Shown: positions 8,456 to 17,457, counted from the first letter of the stretch. The stretch: 64,000 nucleotides of DNA from Streptomyces barringtoniae (GCF_020819595.1 NZ_JAJHNP010000009.1:62001-126000); one strand, 5' to 3'. Program-made: numbers and translations. The notes: generated by a model from the sequence alone, not told the origin.

Positions 8456-9052
8456 TCAGTCGAGGTACTGCTTGAAGTCCTCGGTGTCGAGCTCGATACC
8501 GACGGGGTCGGGGAGGATGGCTTTGCCGCCGAGCGCGACCAAATGGATGTCCCGGTATCCGACCTGCGGGTCCGGGACAGTGTGCACAAGGATCGAGTGG
8601 TTGTCACGGTCGATCAGCAAGTACACCGGGATGCCCGCCTCACCGTACGCCCGGGGTTTGTCCACCCGATCCCGGTGGTGGGTGTCAGAGTCGTACGACG
8701 TGATCTCGACCGCCATCAGCACACCGTCGGGGTTGGCCCACTCACCTTGCCCGTTGAAGTAACCCACTGGTGCAAGAACGCCGTCAGGCCGGGCGCGGCC
8801 CTTCCGGTACGCCTCGACCTTCAGCCCCTGGCCTGTCGTGTTGAGGGTGAGGTCGGGCCGAGCTTCCTTGCACCGGAAAGCCAACCACATGGCGATCTCA
8901 CCGTGGCTGCCGTTCGTCACCTTCTTGACCCCGATCCGTCCGTCGATGAACTCGAACCTGACGGTCTCGTCCTCGCGTTCGGCGAATTCCGCGATCCGCT
9001 CGAACACGTCCACCGACATCTGAGACGAGGTGCGCTCTGCCATAACCGTCAT
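8456..9052 (-). CDS. Uma2-family (DUF820) endonuclease-like protein
   Basis: A 198-residue member of the Uma2 restriction-endonuclease-fold family, abundant in streptomycetes and cyanobacteria but of unknown role. The PD-(D/E)XK-type core can be read as RFEFIDGRI, then ARPDGVLAP, then LMAVEITSYDSD followed by RVDKPRAYGEAGIPVYLLID, giving the acidic residues and the downstream Lys of the fold. ATG 9052 (MTVMAERTSSQ) is chosen over the upstream ATG because AAGGAGG lies 6 bases before it. Convergent with the ABC permease, ending three bases from it. A second Uma2 gene lies at 32044-32598. Confidence 0.85.
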   Translation of the reverse strand: MTVMAERTSSQMSVDVFERIAEFAEREDETVRFEFIDGRIGVKKVTNGSHGEIAMWLAFRCKEARPDLTLNTTGQGLKVEAYRKGRARPDGVLAPVGYFNGQGEWANPDGVLMAVEITSYDSDTHHRDRVDKPRAYGEAGIPVYLLIDRDNHSILVHTVPDPQVGYRDIHLVALGGKAILPDPVGIELDTEDFKQYLD

Positions 9053-9139
9053 GGTGCCCTCCTTCGCAGGCAGGCACCAGCGTGACAAGCCACCGGCGGC
9101 CTTCGAGCGGAATCGCTCGGTGATCAGCCGAACGGGTGA

Positions 9140-10363
9140 TCACCCGACCTCGACGCTCAGCCCCTCCAGCCCCCGGATCACGAAGTTCGGCTTCCGCCGC
9201 GGCTCCGCCGCCAGGGTCAGCGTGGGAGCCTGCCGGAGGAGGGCCGTCATCGAGGCGGCCAGCTCGATGCGGGCCAGCGGGGCGCCGATGCAGTAGTGGA
9301 TGCCGGCGCTGAAGGAGATGTGCGGGTTGTCGGCGCGGGTCAGATCCAGGCGCTCGGGGTCGGCGAAGACGGCCGGGTCGTGGTTGGCGGAGCCGAAGAG
9401 CATCGCGATCTCCGAGCCCCTCGGGATCACCGTGCCGTCGATCTCGATGTCGTCCAGCACCCAGCGTTCGAAGAGCTGGAGCGGGGTGTCGTAGCGCATC
9501 AGCTCCTCGATCGCGGACGGGACCAGGGAGTGGTCGGCGCGCAGGGCGGCCAGCTGACCGGGGTTGCGGAACAGCGCCCACCAGCCGTTCACCGTGGCGT
9601 TGACCGTGGCCTCGTGACCGGCGTTGAGCAGCAGGACCGCCGTGGAGATCATCTCCTGCTCGGTCAGCCGGTCGTCGTCCTCGTCGTGGGCCGCGATCAG
9701 GCCGGAGACGAGATCCTCACCCGGCTCCTTGCGGCGGGCCGCAATCAGCGTCCGCAGATACTCCGAGAACTCCACCGAGGCCCGGACCGCCTGCGCGGCC
9801 GTCTCCTGCGACGGGTTCAGCTCGTACATCCCGCAGATGGCCGCCGACCAGGGGCGGAGCTGGGCGCGGTCCGCCTCGGGGATGCCGAGCATCTCGGCGA
9901 TCACGGCCACCGGCAGCGGCTCCGCGACATCGGTCAGCAGGTCACCGCCGCCGTTGCGGACCAGCGCCGCCACCAGGTCGTTCGCCAGGCCGTGCACATA
10001 CGGCTTCAGACGCTCGACCGTGCGCGGTGTGAACGCCTTCGACACCAGGCGCCGGATCCGGGTGTGGTCCGGCGGCTCCAGGTCGAGCATCCCGTGGTCG
10101 TTGAGGACGTGGAACGGCTCGTGCTCCGGCGGGGGCGGGGTCCGGCCGAACTCCTCGTGCGAGAACCGGTGCTGGTACGTCCGCCCCAGCCGCCGGTCCC
10201 GCAGCAGCGCCGAGACGTCCGCGTGGTGCGGCACCAGCCACTGGTCGGTCGGCTCGTACCGGATCACCCGGCCCCGCTCCCGCAGCTTTGCGTAGACCGG
10301 GTACGGGTCGGCCACGAACGCCGGGTCCCAGGGGTCGAAGGTCAGGTCGGTGGTGCCAGCCAT
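9140..10363 (-). CDS. cytochrome P450
   Basis: A 407-residue soluble bacterial P450 monooxygenase. I-helix oxygen-binding motif: LLNAGHEATVN. K-helix ExxR: EELMR. Haem loop: SFSAGIHYCIGAPLAR with Cys358 as the thiolate ligand; the usual FGxGxHxCxG has Ser in place of the first Gly. The length is standard. No ferredoxin or reductase gene is adjacent, so electrons must come from elsewhere, and no biosynthetic genes flank it, so the substrate is unknown. No clear Shine-Dalgarno precedes ATG 10363. Confidence 0.93.
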   Translation of the reverse strand: MAGTTDLTFDPWDPAFVADPYPVYAKLRERGRVIRYEPTDQWLVPHHADVSALLRDRRLGRTYQHRFSHEEFGRTPPPPEHEPFHVLNDHGMLDLEPPDHTRIRRLVSKAFTPRTVERLKPYVHGLANDLVAALVRNGGGDLLTDVAEPLPVAVIAEMLGIPEADRAQLRPWSAAICGMYELNPSQETAAQAVRASVEFSEYLRTLIAARRKEPGEDLVSGLIAAHDEDDDRLTEQEMISTAVLLLNAGHEATVNATVNGWWALFRNPGQLAALRADHSLVPSAIEELMRYDTPLQLFERWVLDDIEIDGTVIPRGSEIAMLFGSANHDPAVFADPERLDLTRADNPHISFSAGIHYCIGAPLARIELAASMTALLRQAPTLTLAAEPRRKPNFVIRGLEGLSVEVG

Positions 10364-10481
10364 GCGGGGACGCTAACGCGCCGGGCCGAGGTCTGACCAG
10401 GGGGAGCGGTACGACTCCGTGGGGCGGGTCGAGGAGCGGATCCATGGCTCTTCGGTTTCCGTCCCACCCGCTCGGGCGCCG

Positions 10482-11147
10482 TCAGCCCGGTGTCACCAGG
10501 CGTGCCTCGTACGCGAACACCGCTGCCTGGGTGCGGTCTCTGAGGCCCAGTTTGACCAGGATGCGGCTCACGTGGGTCTTGATCGTCGACTCGGCCACCA
10601 CCAGGCGTTCGGCGATCTCCGCGTTGGACAGGCCCTGGGCGATCAGGATCAGGACCTCCGTCTCACGCTCGGTGAGTTCGCCGTAGGCCGCGTGCCCCGA
10701 CGGGACCAGGCGCGGGGGGTCCGAGAGGCGGGAGAACTCGGTGAGCAGGCGTTTGGTGACCGAGGGAGCCAGGAGGGCCTCGCCCGCGGCCACCACCCGC
10801 ACACCGTCCGCCAGCTGGCGGGCCGAGGCGTCCTTCAGCAGGAAACCGGAGGCTCCCGCGCGCAGCGCCTGGTACACGTACTCGTCCAGGTCGAAGGTCG
10901 TCAGGACCAGCACCTTCGCCGTCGCGTCCGCCGCCACGATCTCCCGGGTGGCCTCGATGCCGTTCAGCTCCGGCATGCGGATGTCCATCAGGACGACGTC
11001 CGGGGCGAGTTCACGGACCCGGTGCACCGCCTCCCTTCCGTTGACGGCCTCGCCGACGACCTCGATGTCCGGCATCGCGTTCAGCAGGACGGAGAAGCCC
11101 TCGCGGACCATCATCTGGTCGTCCGCGATCAGTACGCGGATGGTCAT
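10482..11147 (-). CDS. NarL/LuxR-type response regulator 2
   Basis: A 221-residue transcription factor: receiver domain at residues 1-120 with acidic pocket D9/D10 and phospho-acceptor D55 (VLMDIRMPELNG), and a LuxR HTH at about 155-215 (LTEREVEVL-like LTERETEVLILIAQGLSNAEI). Its GTG/ATG start overlaps the end of the cognate kinase gene by four bases. It is a close paralogue of the regulator at 12579-13259, so the pair probably arose by duplication of a whole two-component system. It should bind promoters after phosphorylation by the adjacent kinase. Confidence 0.93.
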   Translation of the reverse strand: MTIRVLIADDQMMVREGFSVLLNAMPDIEVVGEAVNGREAVHRVRELAPDVVLMDIRMPELNGIEATREIVAADATAKVLVLTTFDLDEYVYQALRAGASGFLLKDASARQLADGVRVVAAGEALLAPSVTKRLLTEFSRLSDPPRLVPSGHAAYGELTERETEVLILIAQGLSNAEIAERLVVAESTIKTHVSRILVKLGLRDRTQAAVFAYEARLVTPG

Positions 11148-12481
11148 GCGTCCTCTTCACTCGCGGTGACCGCCGGCACCGGCAGGAACACCGTCACCTC
11201 GTAGCCCCCGTCCTCCGAAGGGCCCGCCGTCATCTCGCCGTTCAGCATCGACACGCGCTCCCGCATACCCGTGATGCCGTGCCCCGCGCCCGGCGAGGGC
11301 TTCACGAGGTGCGGCGCGGGCGGCGGGGTGTTGACTATGCGCAGGCCCAGGCCGCCGAGGACATAGCCGATCTCCACGCGGGCGCTCGCTCCCGGTGCGT
11401 GCCGCAGGGTGTTGCTCAGGGCCTCCTGCACTATTCGGTACGCCGACAGCTCCACGCCCTGCGGCAGTTCACGCACCGCTCCCGTCACCGCCTTGTCCAC
11501 CGTCAGGCCGGCCTCCCGCACATTGGCCAGCAGCCCGTCGAGATCGGCCAGGGTCGGCTGGGGTGCGTCCGGCGCCTCGTAGTCCTCCGCGCGTACGACC
11601 CCGAGGACCCGGCGCAGCTCGGTCAGGGCCGCCACCGCGTTCTCCCGGATGGTGGCGAACGCCTTCTCCAGCTCCTCCGGCGGGTTCTCCACCCGGTAGG
11701 GCGCGGCCTCCGCCTGGATGGCCACCACGGACATGTGGTGGGCGACCACGTCGTGCAGCTCACGGGCGATCGTCGTGCGCTCCTCCAGGAGGGTGCGGCG
11801 GGAGCGTTCGTGCTCGGTGACCGTCTGCTGGGCGGTCACCTCCTGCTGGGCCTGACGGCGGATGTGCCGGAGCGAGACGGCCAGCAGGATCAGGGCCGAC
11901 GCGAGCAGCATCGGGGGCACGTTCGTGTCGTAGCGGTGCCAGCCGAAGAGGCCTCCGGCGGCGAAGCCGTAGACCGCGGTCATCACCCACATCGAGGCCG
12001 CGGTGCGCGGGCGGGTGCGCAGTGCGACGAGCGTGAGCACCACCAGGTGGGACAGGAAGCTGCCCGGCAGCCAGGGCCAGTCGCTCCCGTCGGCCCGGCC
12101 GATCACGGCGGCGACCGTGCTCGCGCCCAGCGAGAACCAGAAGGCTCCCACCGGACGCGCCAGCGTCAGCAGGACCGGCGCCAGGGCCAGCAGCCCGCAC
12201 AGCAGGGCGGCCGGCCCGGAGTCGGAGCTCGCCATGGCCAGGAAGAACGCCATCACGCCCAGCGCGGCCACCACCGCGTGCGGCAGCAGGCGCACGCCGG
12301 ACAGACGACGGGTGCGCGGGCCGTCGGCGCTCAGGCGGGGCAGCGGGCGATAGGCGAAGGCGTCCTCGAACAGGTCCTGCCGCAGGCTGCGCAGGGCGTC
12401 CGCGGCCAGCCGGAACTCCGGGCTGCGCGGCCGGCCGGCCGGGCCGGGCGGTGTCGTCTGCGTGTGCGTCGTCTCGGTCAC
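11144..12481 (-). CDS. sensor histidine kinase 2 (HisKA_3 type)
   Basis: A 445-residue membrane kinase. After a cytoplasmic N-tail of about 60 residues come five or six hydrophobic segments with almost no extracytoplasmic loop, then the dimerisation/phospho-acceptor helix ARELHDVVAHHMSVVAIQA (the first His is the acceptor), and a GHKL ATPase domain (YRIVQEALSNTLRHAP, then GAGHGITGMRERV). The short loops suggest sensing in or near the membrane. GTG 12481 (MTETTHTQTT) is my choice because it removes a 36-residue unrelated extension from the GTG at 12589; no clear ribosome site supports either. A 16-bp motif shared with the hydrolase promoter lies 67 bases upstream. Confidence 0.9.
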   Translation of the reverse strand: MTETTHTQTTPPGPAGRPRSPEFRLAADALRSLRQDLFEDAFAYRPLPRLSADGPRTRRLSGVRLLPHAVVAALGVMAFFLAMASSDSGPAALLCGLLALAPVLLTLARPVGAFWFSLGASTVAAVIGRADGSDWPWLPGSFLSHLVVLTLVALRTRPRTAASMWVMTAVYGFAAGGLFGWHRYDTNVPPMLLASALILLAVSLRHIRRQAQQEVTAQQTVTEHERSRRTLLEERTTIARELHDVVAHHMSVVAIQAEAAPYRVENPPEELEKAFATIRENAVAALTELRRVLGVVRAEDYEAPDAPQPTLADLDGLLANVREAGLTVDKAVTGAVRELPQGVELSAYRIVQEALSNTLRHAPGASARVEIGYVLGGLGLRIVNTPPPAPHLVKPSPGAGHGITGMRERVSMLNGEMTAGPSEDGGYEVTVFLPVPAVTASEEDA

Positions 12482-12547
12482 GAGGAAAACGGTAGGCGTG
12501 GCCGGGGGCGCGGTCGTCACCTTGGAGGCGGGTTCCCGGACATCCCC

Positions 12548-12563
12548 CTCAGGTACTACGGGT
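12548..12563 (-). promoter_or_regulatory. 16-bp repeated motif upstream of kinase 2
   Basis: ACCCGTAGTACCTGAG on the minus strand. The identical 16-mer occurs at 17378-17393 upstream of the hydrolase gene in the same orientation. It is probably a promoter element or response-regulator site. Confidence 0.5.
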
Positions 12564-12578
12564 CGCCCCTTGCGGGTG

Positions 12579-13259
12579 TCACCGGCCACCGGGACGGACC
12601 ACGCCGGACTCGTAGGCGAAGACCGCCGCCTGGGTGCGGTCGCGCAGGCCCAGCTTCACCAGGATCCGGCCCACATGCGTCTTCACGGTCTGCTCGGCCA
12701 CGACCAGCCGCTCGGCGATCTCCGCGTTCGACAGGCCCTGCGCGATCAGCGCCAGCACCTCCGTCTCCCGCTCGGTGAGGTCGCCGACGCGCTGCTTGAG
12801 CGGGGCCCGGCGGCTGCCGTCCAGACGGGAGAACTCGGCGATGAGACGGCGGGTGATGCCGGGCGCGAGCAGGGCGTCGCCCGCAGCCACGACCCGGACC
12901 GCCTCGGCCAGCTTGTCCGCGGAGGCGTCCTTCAGCAGAAAGCCGGAGGCCCCGGCCCGCAGCGCCTCGTACACGTACTCGTCCAGGTCGAACGTGGTCA
13001 GCACCAGCACCTTGATGGCGGGATGCCCGGCGGTGATCCTGCGGGTCGCCTCGATGCCGCCGAGCTCGGGCATCCGGATGTCCATCAGCACCACGTCCGG
13101 GACCAGTTCGGCGGTCTGCACGATCGCGTCCAGACCGTCCACCGCCTGCCCGACCACCTCGATGCCGGGCTGGGCGCTGAGCAGCACGCCGAAACCCTGC
13201 CGGACCATCTGCTGGTCGTCGGCGATGAGTACGCGGATGGGACCGGCGCCGCTCGTCAT
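12579..13259 (-). CDS. NarL/LuxR-type response regulator 1
   Basis: A 226-residue regulator with receiver acidic residues D14/D15, phospho-acceptor D60 (VVLMDIRMPELGG) and a C-terminal LuxR HTH (LTERETEVLALIAQGLSN, then AEQTVKTHVGRILVKL). ATG 13259 overlaps the stop of kinase 1 by four bases, so the two are co-translated. It differs from regulator 2 mainly in the linker and in the recognition-helix region (AEQTVKTHV versus AESTIKTHV), so the two may share target sites. Confidence 0.93.
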   Translation of the reverse strand: MTSGAGPIRVLIADDQQMVRQGFGVLLSAQPGIEVVGQAVDGLDAIVQTAELVPDVVLMDIRMPELGGIEATRRITAGHPAIKVLVLTTFDLDEYVYEALRAGASGFLLKDASADKLAEAVRVVAAGDALLAPGITRRLIAEFSRLDGSRRAPLKQRVGDLTERETEVLALIAQGLSNAEIAERLVVAEQTVKTHVGRILVKLGLRDRTQAAVFAYESGVVRPGGR

Positions 13260-14773
13260 GTGTCCTGTTCTCCTGTCGGGGGCTCGGGCGGGTACGGATC
13301 GTGGGTGGAGCCGGATGGCAGCTGCCTCCGGAACGCGGCGGGCAGGACGAGGTCGGTCCGGACCGGGGTGCCGTCACGCGGGAGGAACGCGGTCACCCGG
13401 AAGCCGCCTCCCTGCTCCCCCGTCGCGACGACGTGCCCGCCCAGCATCGCCGCCCGCTCCCGCATGCCGAGCAGACCGTGACCGCTGCCCGGGGACGGCG
13501 GGGCGGGACGGCTGGGCCGGGAGTTGGTGATGTCCAGGCACAGCCCGTGGGCGTGGTGGACGACCACCACGTCGACCTTCGCGCCCGGGGCGTGCCGCAG
13601 GACGTTGCTCAGGGCCTCCTGGACGATCCGGTACGCCGACAGCTCCACGCCCGGCGGATAGCCGCGGGGCTCGCCCTCGACCGTCTTGACCACGTCCAGG
13701 CCGGCCGCCCTGGTGTTCTCCATCAGGGCGTCCAGACGGGCGAGATCCGGCTGCGGGGCATGGGGGGCCGGGCCGGTGCCGGGGGCGGACAGCCGGTGGG
13801 TCTCCTCGACGGCCTCGGGGTCGTCCGGGCCCTCCGACCGCAGCACGCCGAGGACCCGGCGCAGCTCGGTCAGGGCCTCCAGGGCGTTGTTGCGGATGCC
13901 GGCGAGGTTCTCCTTCAGCTCCTCGGAGGGGTTCTCCACCAGGTGCGGGGCCACCTGGGCCTGGATCGAGATCACCGACATGTGGTGCGCGACCACGTCG
14001 TGCAGCTCGCGGGCTATACGGCTGCGCTCCTCCAGGAGCGTGCGCCGGGCCCGCTCCTCGGCGGTGATCGTCGTCTGCTGGACCAGTTCGGTACGGGCCT
14101 CGCTGCGGCTGCGCAGGGCCGCGCCGATGGCGGCGGCGATCGCGAAGAGGCCGACGGCGACGACGCCTGTCGGGGAGTAGCGCACGGCTCCCATGCCGCC
14201 CTCCACCACGGCGGTCACCAGGGCGGTCGTGACAAGCGCGGCGACCGTCCCGCGGAACCGGACGCGCAGGGCCAGGAGCAGCAGTACGGCCATGTGGGCC
14301 AGCAGGACCGGTGTGGTCCAGGGCCAGTTGGGGCCGGGCGGCCGGAGCCCCGGTGTCGCCAGCTGCGGACGGGCGAGCAGCGCGGTGGCGACGGCGCCGG
14401 TCAGGGACAGGGCCCAGGCGGTTACCGGGCGCCACAGGGCCAGGACGACGGCGGCGGCCTGGAGGAGCGTGATGAAGAACGCCACGGCCGGAGTGAAGCC
14501 GTAGCTGCTGGCCAGCTCCTCGCCGCCGCCGAGGGCGATGCCCAGGGCGAGGTAGAAGGCGAGCAGGTAGGTGAGGAGGCGGACCCAGCGGTGCCGGGAG
14601 AAGGGGGGTGAGTTCGGCGTGGGGTTCTCGCCGAGCCAGGCACGCAGTCTGCGCCGGGGGGTCCTGGGGGTGGCTGTACTGGCGGTCGCGGGTGCGTGGT
14701 CGGGTGCGGGTGGCCCCTCGGGGGCGTTCTCACCGTCGGCGGCCGCGGGCTTCACGGGGTCAACACTAGGCAT
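13256..14773 (-). CDS. sensor histidine kinase 1 (HisKA_3 type)
   Basis: A 505-residue kinase. A Pro/Ala-rich cytoplasmic tail of about 65 residues precedes several membrane segments, the phospho-acceptor helix ARELHDVVAHHMSVISIQAQV and a GHKL ATPase domain ending near GSGHGLLGMRERAAML. ATG 14773 (MPSVDPVKPAAADG) overlaps the end of the acyltransferase gene by 8 bases, tying the sensor to the two upstream envelope enzymes. It is a paralogue of kinase 2. The N-tail contains a DNA repeat also present in the N-terminal codons of the acyltransferase and hydrolase genes. Confidence 0.9.
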   Translation of the reverse strand: MPSVDPVKPAAADGENAPEGPPAPDHAPATASTATPRTPRRRLRAWLGENPTPNSPPFSRHRWVRLLTYLLAFYLALGIALGGGEELASSYGFTPAVAFFITLLQAAAVVLALWRPVTAWALSLTGAVATALLARPQLATPGLRPPGPNWPWTTPVLLAHMAVLLLLALRVRFRGTVAALVTTALVTAVVEGGMGAVRYSPTGVVAVGLFAIAAAIGAALRSRSEARTELVQQTTITAEERARRTLLEERSRIARELHDVVAHHMSVISIQAQVAPHLVENPSEELKENLAGIRNNALEALTELRRVLGVLRSEGPDDPEAVEETHRLSAPGTGPAPHAPQPDLARLDALMENTRAAGLDVVKTVEGEPRGYPPGVELSAYRIVQEALSNVLRHAPGAKVDVVVVHHAHGLCLDITNSRPSRPAPPSPGSGHGLLGMRERAAMLGGHVVATGEQGGGFRVTAFLPRDGTPVRTDLVLPAAFRRQLPSGSTHDPYPPEPPTGEQDT

Positions 14774-16094
14774 TGCGCGGGTTCTTTGCTGGGGGCAGAT
14801 GGTGGCGGACCACATGGGACCTGCGGTTTCGGGGGCGGCGGGGACCCTGTTCGTGGTGGCGGAAGGCCGTCCAGCACAGGGCGAGGGCCAGGGTGAAGAC
14901 CGGAAGCCAGGCGAGGCGGTACGGCACCCAGCCCAGCGAGTCGGGTGAGGTGTGCAGTCCGGGCAGCCGGCCGGCGAGGAGGCCCGTGGCCGTCGTGGCC
15001 ATCATGGCCGTCTGGTGCCACAGGTAGATCGTCATCGCGGAGAGGTTGACCAGGGCCACGGCCGCCCAGAGCAGCGGGCGGGCCATCGCACGGCGCAGCC
15101 GGTCGCGAAGGAGGAGGGCGAGCCCGCACTGGGCCAGGCCGAAGGTGACGGCCGCCAGGGTCGGGGGGTTCAGGTTGGAGATCCGCGCGCCGGGGACGCC
15201 GACCATGGACGCCGGGTATCCGGCGCAGCCGACGAGGACGGCCGTGGCGGCCGTACCGCCGAGGAACAGGACCCGGGCCGCGCGGCGGGTGTCCAGCTCG
15301 CCCCGCGTCCACGCCGCGCCCAGGGTGTACGGGACCAGCCAGCCCGCCGGGAGGTTCAGCCAGCCGAGCCAGGACGGGCCGGTGTGCAGGCCGAAGCGGA
15401 GCAGGTCCACGTGCAGGACGACGGCCAGGGGCCAGAGCGGGTTGAGGCGGGTGAGGAGCGGGGTGGCGGCCGTCAGCCCGGCAAAGACCAGCAGGAACCA
15501 CAGCGGTGACAGGGCCAGCTTGAGCAGGGCCTCGATCGTGGCCAGAGGGGTGCCGGTGAGGAGGAGGGCCGTGGCGGCCACCGCCCACAGGCACAGGAGT
15601 GCGGCCACCGGGCGCAGGAGGCGGGTCAGGCGGGCGCGCAGCCAGGTGCCGTAGGTCTCGCCTCTGTCGCGGGCGGTGGCGAGGCTTCGCGTTGCCACAT
15701 GGCCGCCGACCAGGAAGAACACGGCCAGGGTCTGGAACAGCCAGGAGATCGGGGCCAGCCAGGGCATGTGCTGCAGCGGGCTCGTGGTGTGCAGTCCGCC
15801 GTCCTTGGCCACGAGTGCCGTCACCAGCCAGTGGCCCAGGACGACGCCGAGGACGGCTGTTGCCCGGAGGGCGTCGACGCCTCGGTCCCGGGAGGCGGGG
15901 GTGAGGGCGTCGAGGTGGCGGGCGGATCGGCGCAGGGCCTGGAGGGGGCTGGTGGTGTGGGGCGCCTTCGGCGGGATCCGGGTCCCCACCGGCACCGCCC
16001 GTGGCGGTTTCGGCGCCGGGTGCGGGCGGCCCTCGGCTGGGGGGCCGGGAGCAGTGGTGCGGTGGGGGGTGTGGGGTGCGGTTGGGTCAGGCAC
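14766..16094 (-). CDS. membrane acyltransferase (acyltransferase family 3)
   Basis: A 442-residue integral membrane acyltransferase of the OafA/Acyl_transf_3 family, which transfers acyl groups to extracytoplasmic carbohydrates or lipids. The start of the domain is RDRGVDALRATAVLGVVLGHWLV (residues about 60-82; Arg and His are catalytic-region residues). About ten membrane helices follow, including LVNLSAMTIYLWHQTAMM near the end. The N-terminal 55 residues are Pro/His-rich and disordered. GTG 16094 (MPDPTAPHTPHR) overlaps the hydrolase stop by 8 bases; the open frame extends further upstream but only as antisense-like sequence. Acceptor unknown. Confidence 0.82.
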   Translation of the reverse strand: MPDPTAPHTPHRTTAPGPPAEGRPHPAPKPPRAVPVGTRIPPKAPHTTSPLQALRRSARHLDALTPASRDRGVDALRATAVLGVVLGHWLVTALVAKDGGLHTTSPLQHMPWLAPISWLFQTLAVFFLVGGHVATRSLATARDRGETYGTWLRARLTRLLRPVAALLCLWAVAATALLLTGTPLATIEALLKLALSPLWFLLVFAGLTAATPLLTRLNPLWPLAVVLHVDLLRFGLHTGPSWLGWLNLPAGWLVPYTLGAAWTRGELDTRRAARVLFLGGTAATAVLVGCAGYPASMVGVPGARISNLNPPTLAAVTFGLAQCGLALLLRDRLRRAMARPLLWAAVALVNLSAMTIYLWHQTAMMATTATGLLAGRLPGLHTSPDSLGWVPYRLAWLPVFTLALALCWTAFRHHEQGPRRPRNRRSHVVRHHLPPAKNPRNA

Positions 16095-17268
16095 GGGGCA
16101 CCTCCGAGGTCTCGCCGAGGGTGATCCGGGCGAGGTTGGCGAGGGACGCCGAGCCCGGGGTGAAGTAGCCGCTGTGGTCGGCGTCGCCCGCGTCGAAGAC
16201 CCGGGCGCCGAAGGCGCGGGAGACCGGGTCGGCGCCCAGACCGACGGTGGTGCCGAAGAAGGTGGCGCTGACATGCGGCACGTTCGCGATCCAGTCCTCG
16301 CTGCCGCGGGCCGCCCACACTCTTGCGCGGGTGTGCAGGGCCGCGACGGAGTCCGCGCCGGTGCCGGGGCTGCCGACGAGGACGATGTCGTCGGCGTCCA
16401 GACCATGGGCGGCCCGGCCGCAGACGGCCGTGCCGTAGGAGTGGCAGAGAAGGGAGAGGTGCGCCTGCGGCTGGGTCGCGGTGCGCAGGTCGCGTACGAA
16501 GGCGCGCAGGCGGGGGGCGGCTTCCTCGGCCCGGGTGGTCGTGGTCACCGTGGTGCTGACGGTGGCTGGTGTCTCGTAGCCGAGCCAGGCGACGACCGCG
16601 GTGCGGGTGCCGCGGGGGGCACGGTGGGTGAGGTCCGTGTACAGGGCCGCGGCCGCCTTGTGGAAGCGGGCGTAGGTGTCCAGGGAGGTGTCCGAGCCGG
16701 GGACCAGGACGGCGATGTGGTCGGCGTGGGCGAGGTCGCCGAGCACCTCCGTGGCCCGGCCGGCGCCTCGGCCGTCGAAGGTGAGGAGGTGGCGGGACGG
16801 GGCGGCCAGGGTGCGGTCGGCGGCGGCGCGGTGGGTGTCGCCGTGTGCGGCGGCCATGTCGGCGGCGCGGGTGGCGTCGGCACGGTTGGCCGCGTAGGCC
16901 GACTGGAGGGTGGTCGCCGTGAGCTTGGGGAGGGCGGCGGGGGCCGGGGCCGGGATCTGGCGGCGGGCGGCGCCGGAGAGGGGGACGGCTATGGCTGCGG
17001 TGAGGAGGGTGGCGAGGAGGGCGCGCAGGCCCCTTCGGGGGCGGCGGGTGGGGTGGGACGTGCCGTCGGGGTACGGCTGCGGGTCCGTGGGCGGGCAGCC
17101 GGACTTCGGCCGGGCTCGTGTTCCCGACCGCACCACCCGTGCTGCTTTCGTCGTCGGGTGCGGGTGGCCCTCGTGGGGCGCGGTCGCCGTCGGCGGCTGC
17201 GGGGACGTGGCGGGGAAAGAGGTGGTCTTCGGCGGGTGCGAGTGTGCGGTCTCGTGGGTGGGCCCCAT
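16087..17268 (-). CDS. exported alpha/beta hydrolase (DUF1023 / Abhydrolase_8)
   Basis: A 393-residue protein with a Pro/Thr-rich cytoplasmic tail of about 75 residues, one membrane segment (GLRALLATLLTAAIAVPLS) and a C-terminal hydrolase. The domain has IAVLVPGSDTSLDTY, the nucleophile elbow LLCHSYGTAVCG (Ser), DDIVLVGSPGTGAD and a C-terminal His in DADHSGYFTPGS, matching the actinobacterial DUF1023 group. The catalytic part probably faces outside as a type II membrane protein. ATG 17268 has AAAGGAAG 7 bases upstream. It is the first gene of the coupled chain leading to both two-component systems. Confidence 0.82.
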   Translation of the reverse strand: MGPTHETAHSHPPKTTSFPATSPQPPTATAPHEGHPHPTTKAARVVRSGTRARPKSGCPPTDPQPYPDGTSHPTRRPRRGLRALLATLLTAAIAVPLSGAARRQIPAPAPAALPKLTATTLQSAYAANRADATRAADMAAAHGDTHRAAADRTLAAPSRHLLTFDGRGAGRATEVLGDLAHADHIAVLVPGSDTSLDTYARFHKAAAALYTDLTHRAPRGTRTAVVAWLGYETPATVSTTVTTTTRAEEAAPRLRAFVRDLRTATQPQAHLSLLCHSYGTAVCGRAAHGLDADDIVLVGSPGTGADSVAALHTRARVWAARGSEDWIANVPHVSATFFGTTVGLGADPVSRAFGARVFDAGDADHSGYFTPGSASLANLARITLGETSEVPRA

Positions 17269-17377
17269 GGGCGGGCTTCCTTTCGGGGTGCCCGGCCATC
17301 GGGCTTGTCCGACAAGGAAGTTATGGATGGGGGCGTGTCGCCCGCGTCCCGCCAGGGAGCTGTTCCGCGGGGTAGCT

Positions 17378-17393
17378 CTCAGGTACTACGGGT
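17378..17393 (-). promoter_or_regulatory. 16-bp repeated motif upstream of hydrolase operon
   Basis: ACCCGTAGTACCTGAG on the minus strand, identical to 12548-12563, 110 bases before the hydrolase start codon. Confidence 0.5.
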
Positions 17394-17457
17394 ATCAGCG
17401 GGGCCGGCCCGCCCGGGTCGGCCCGGGCAACCGTTCACCCGTATCGAACTGCCGCCG

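Noticed and set aside
9140..10363. P450 as part of a biosynthetic cluster
   Set aside because: Neighbours are a Uma2 gene and two-component regulators; no ferredoxin, synthase or tailoring genes.
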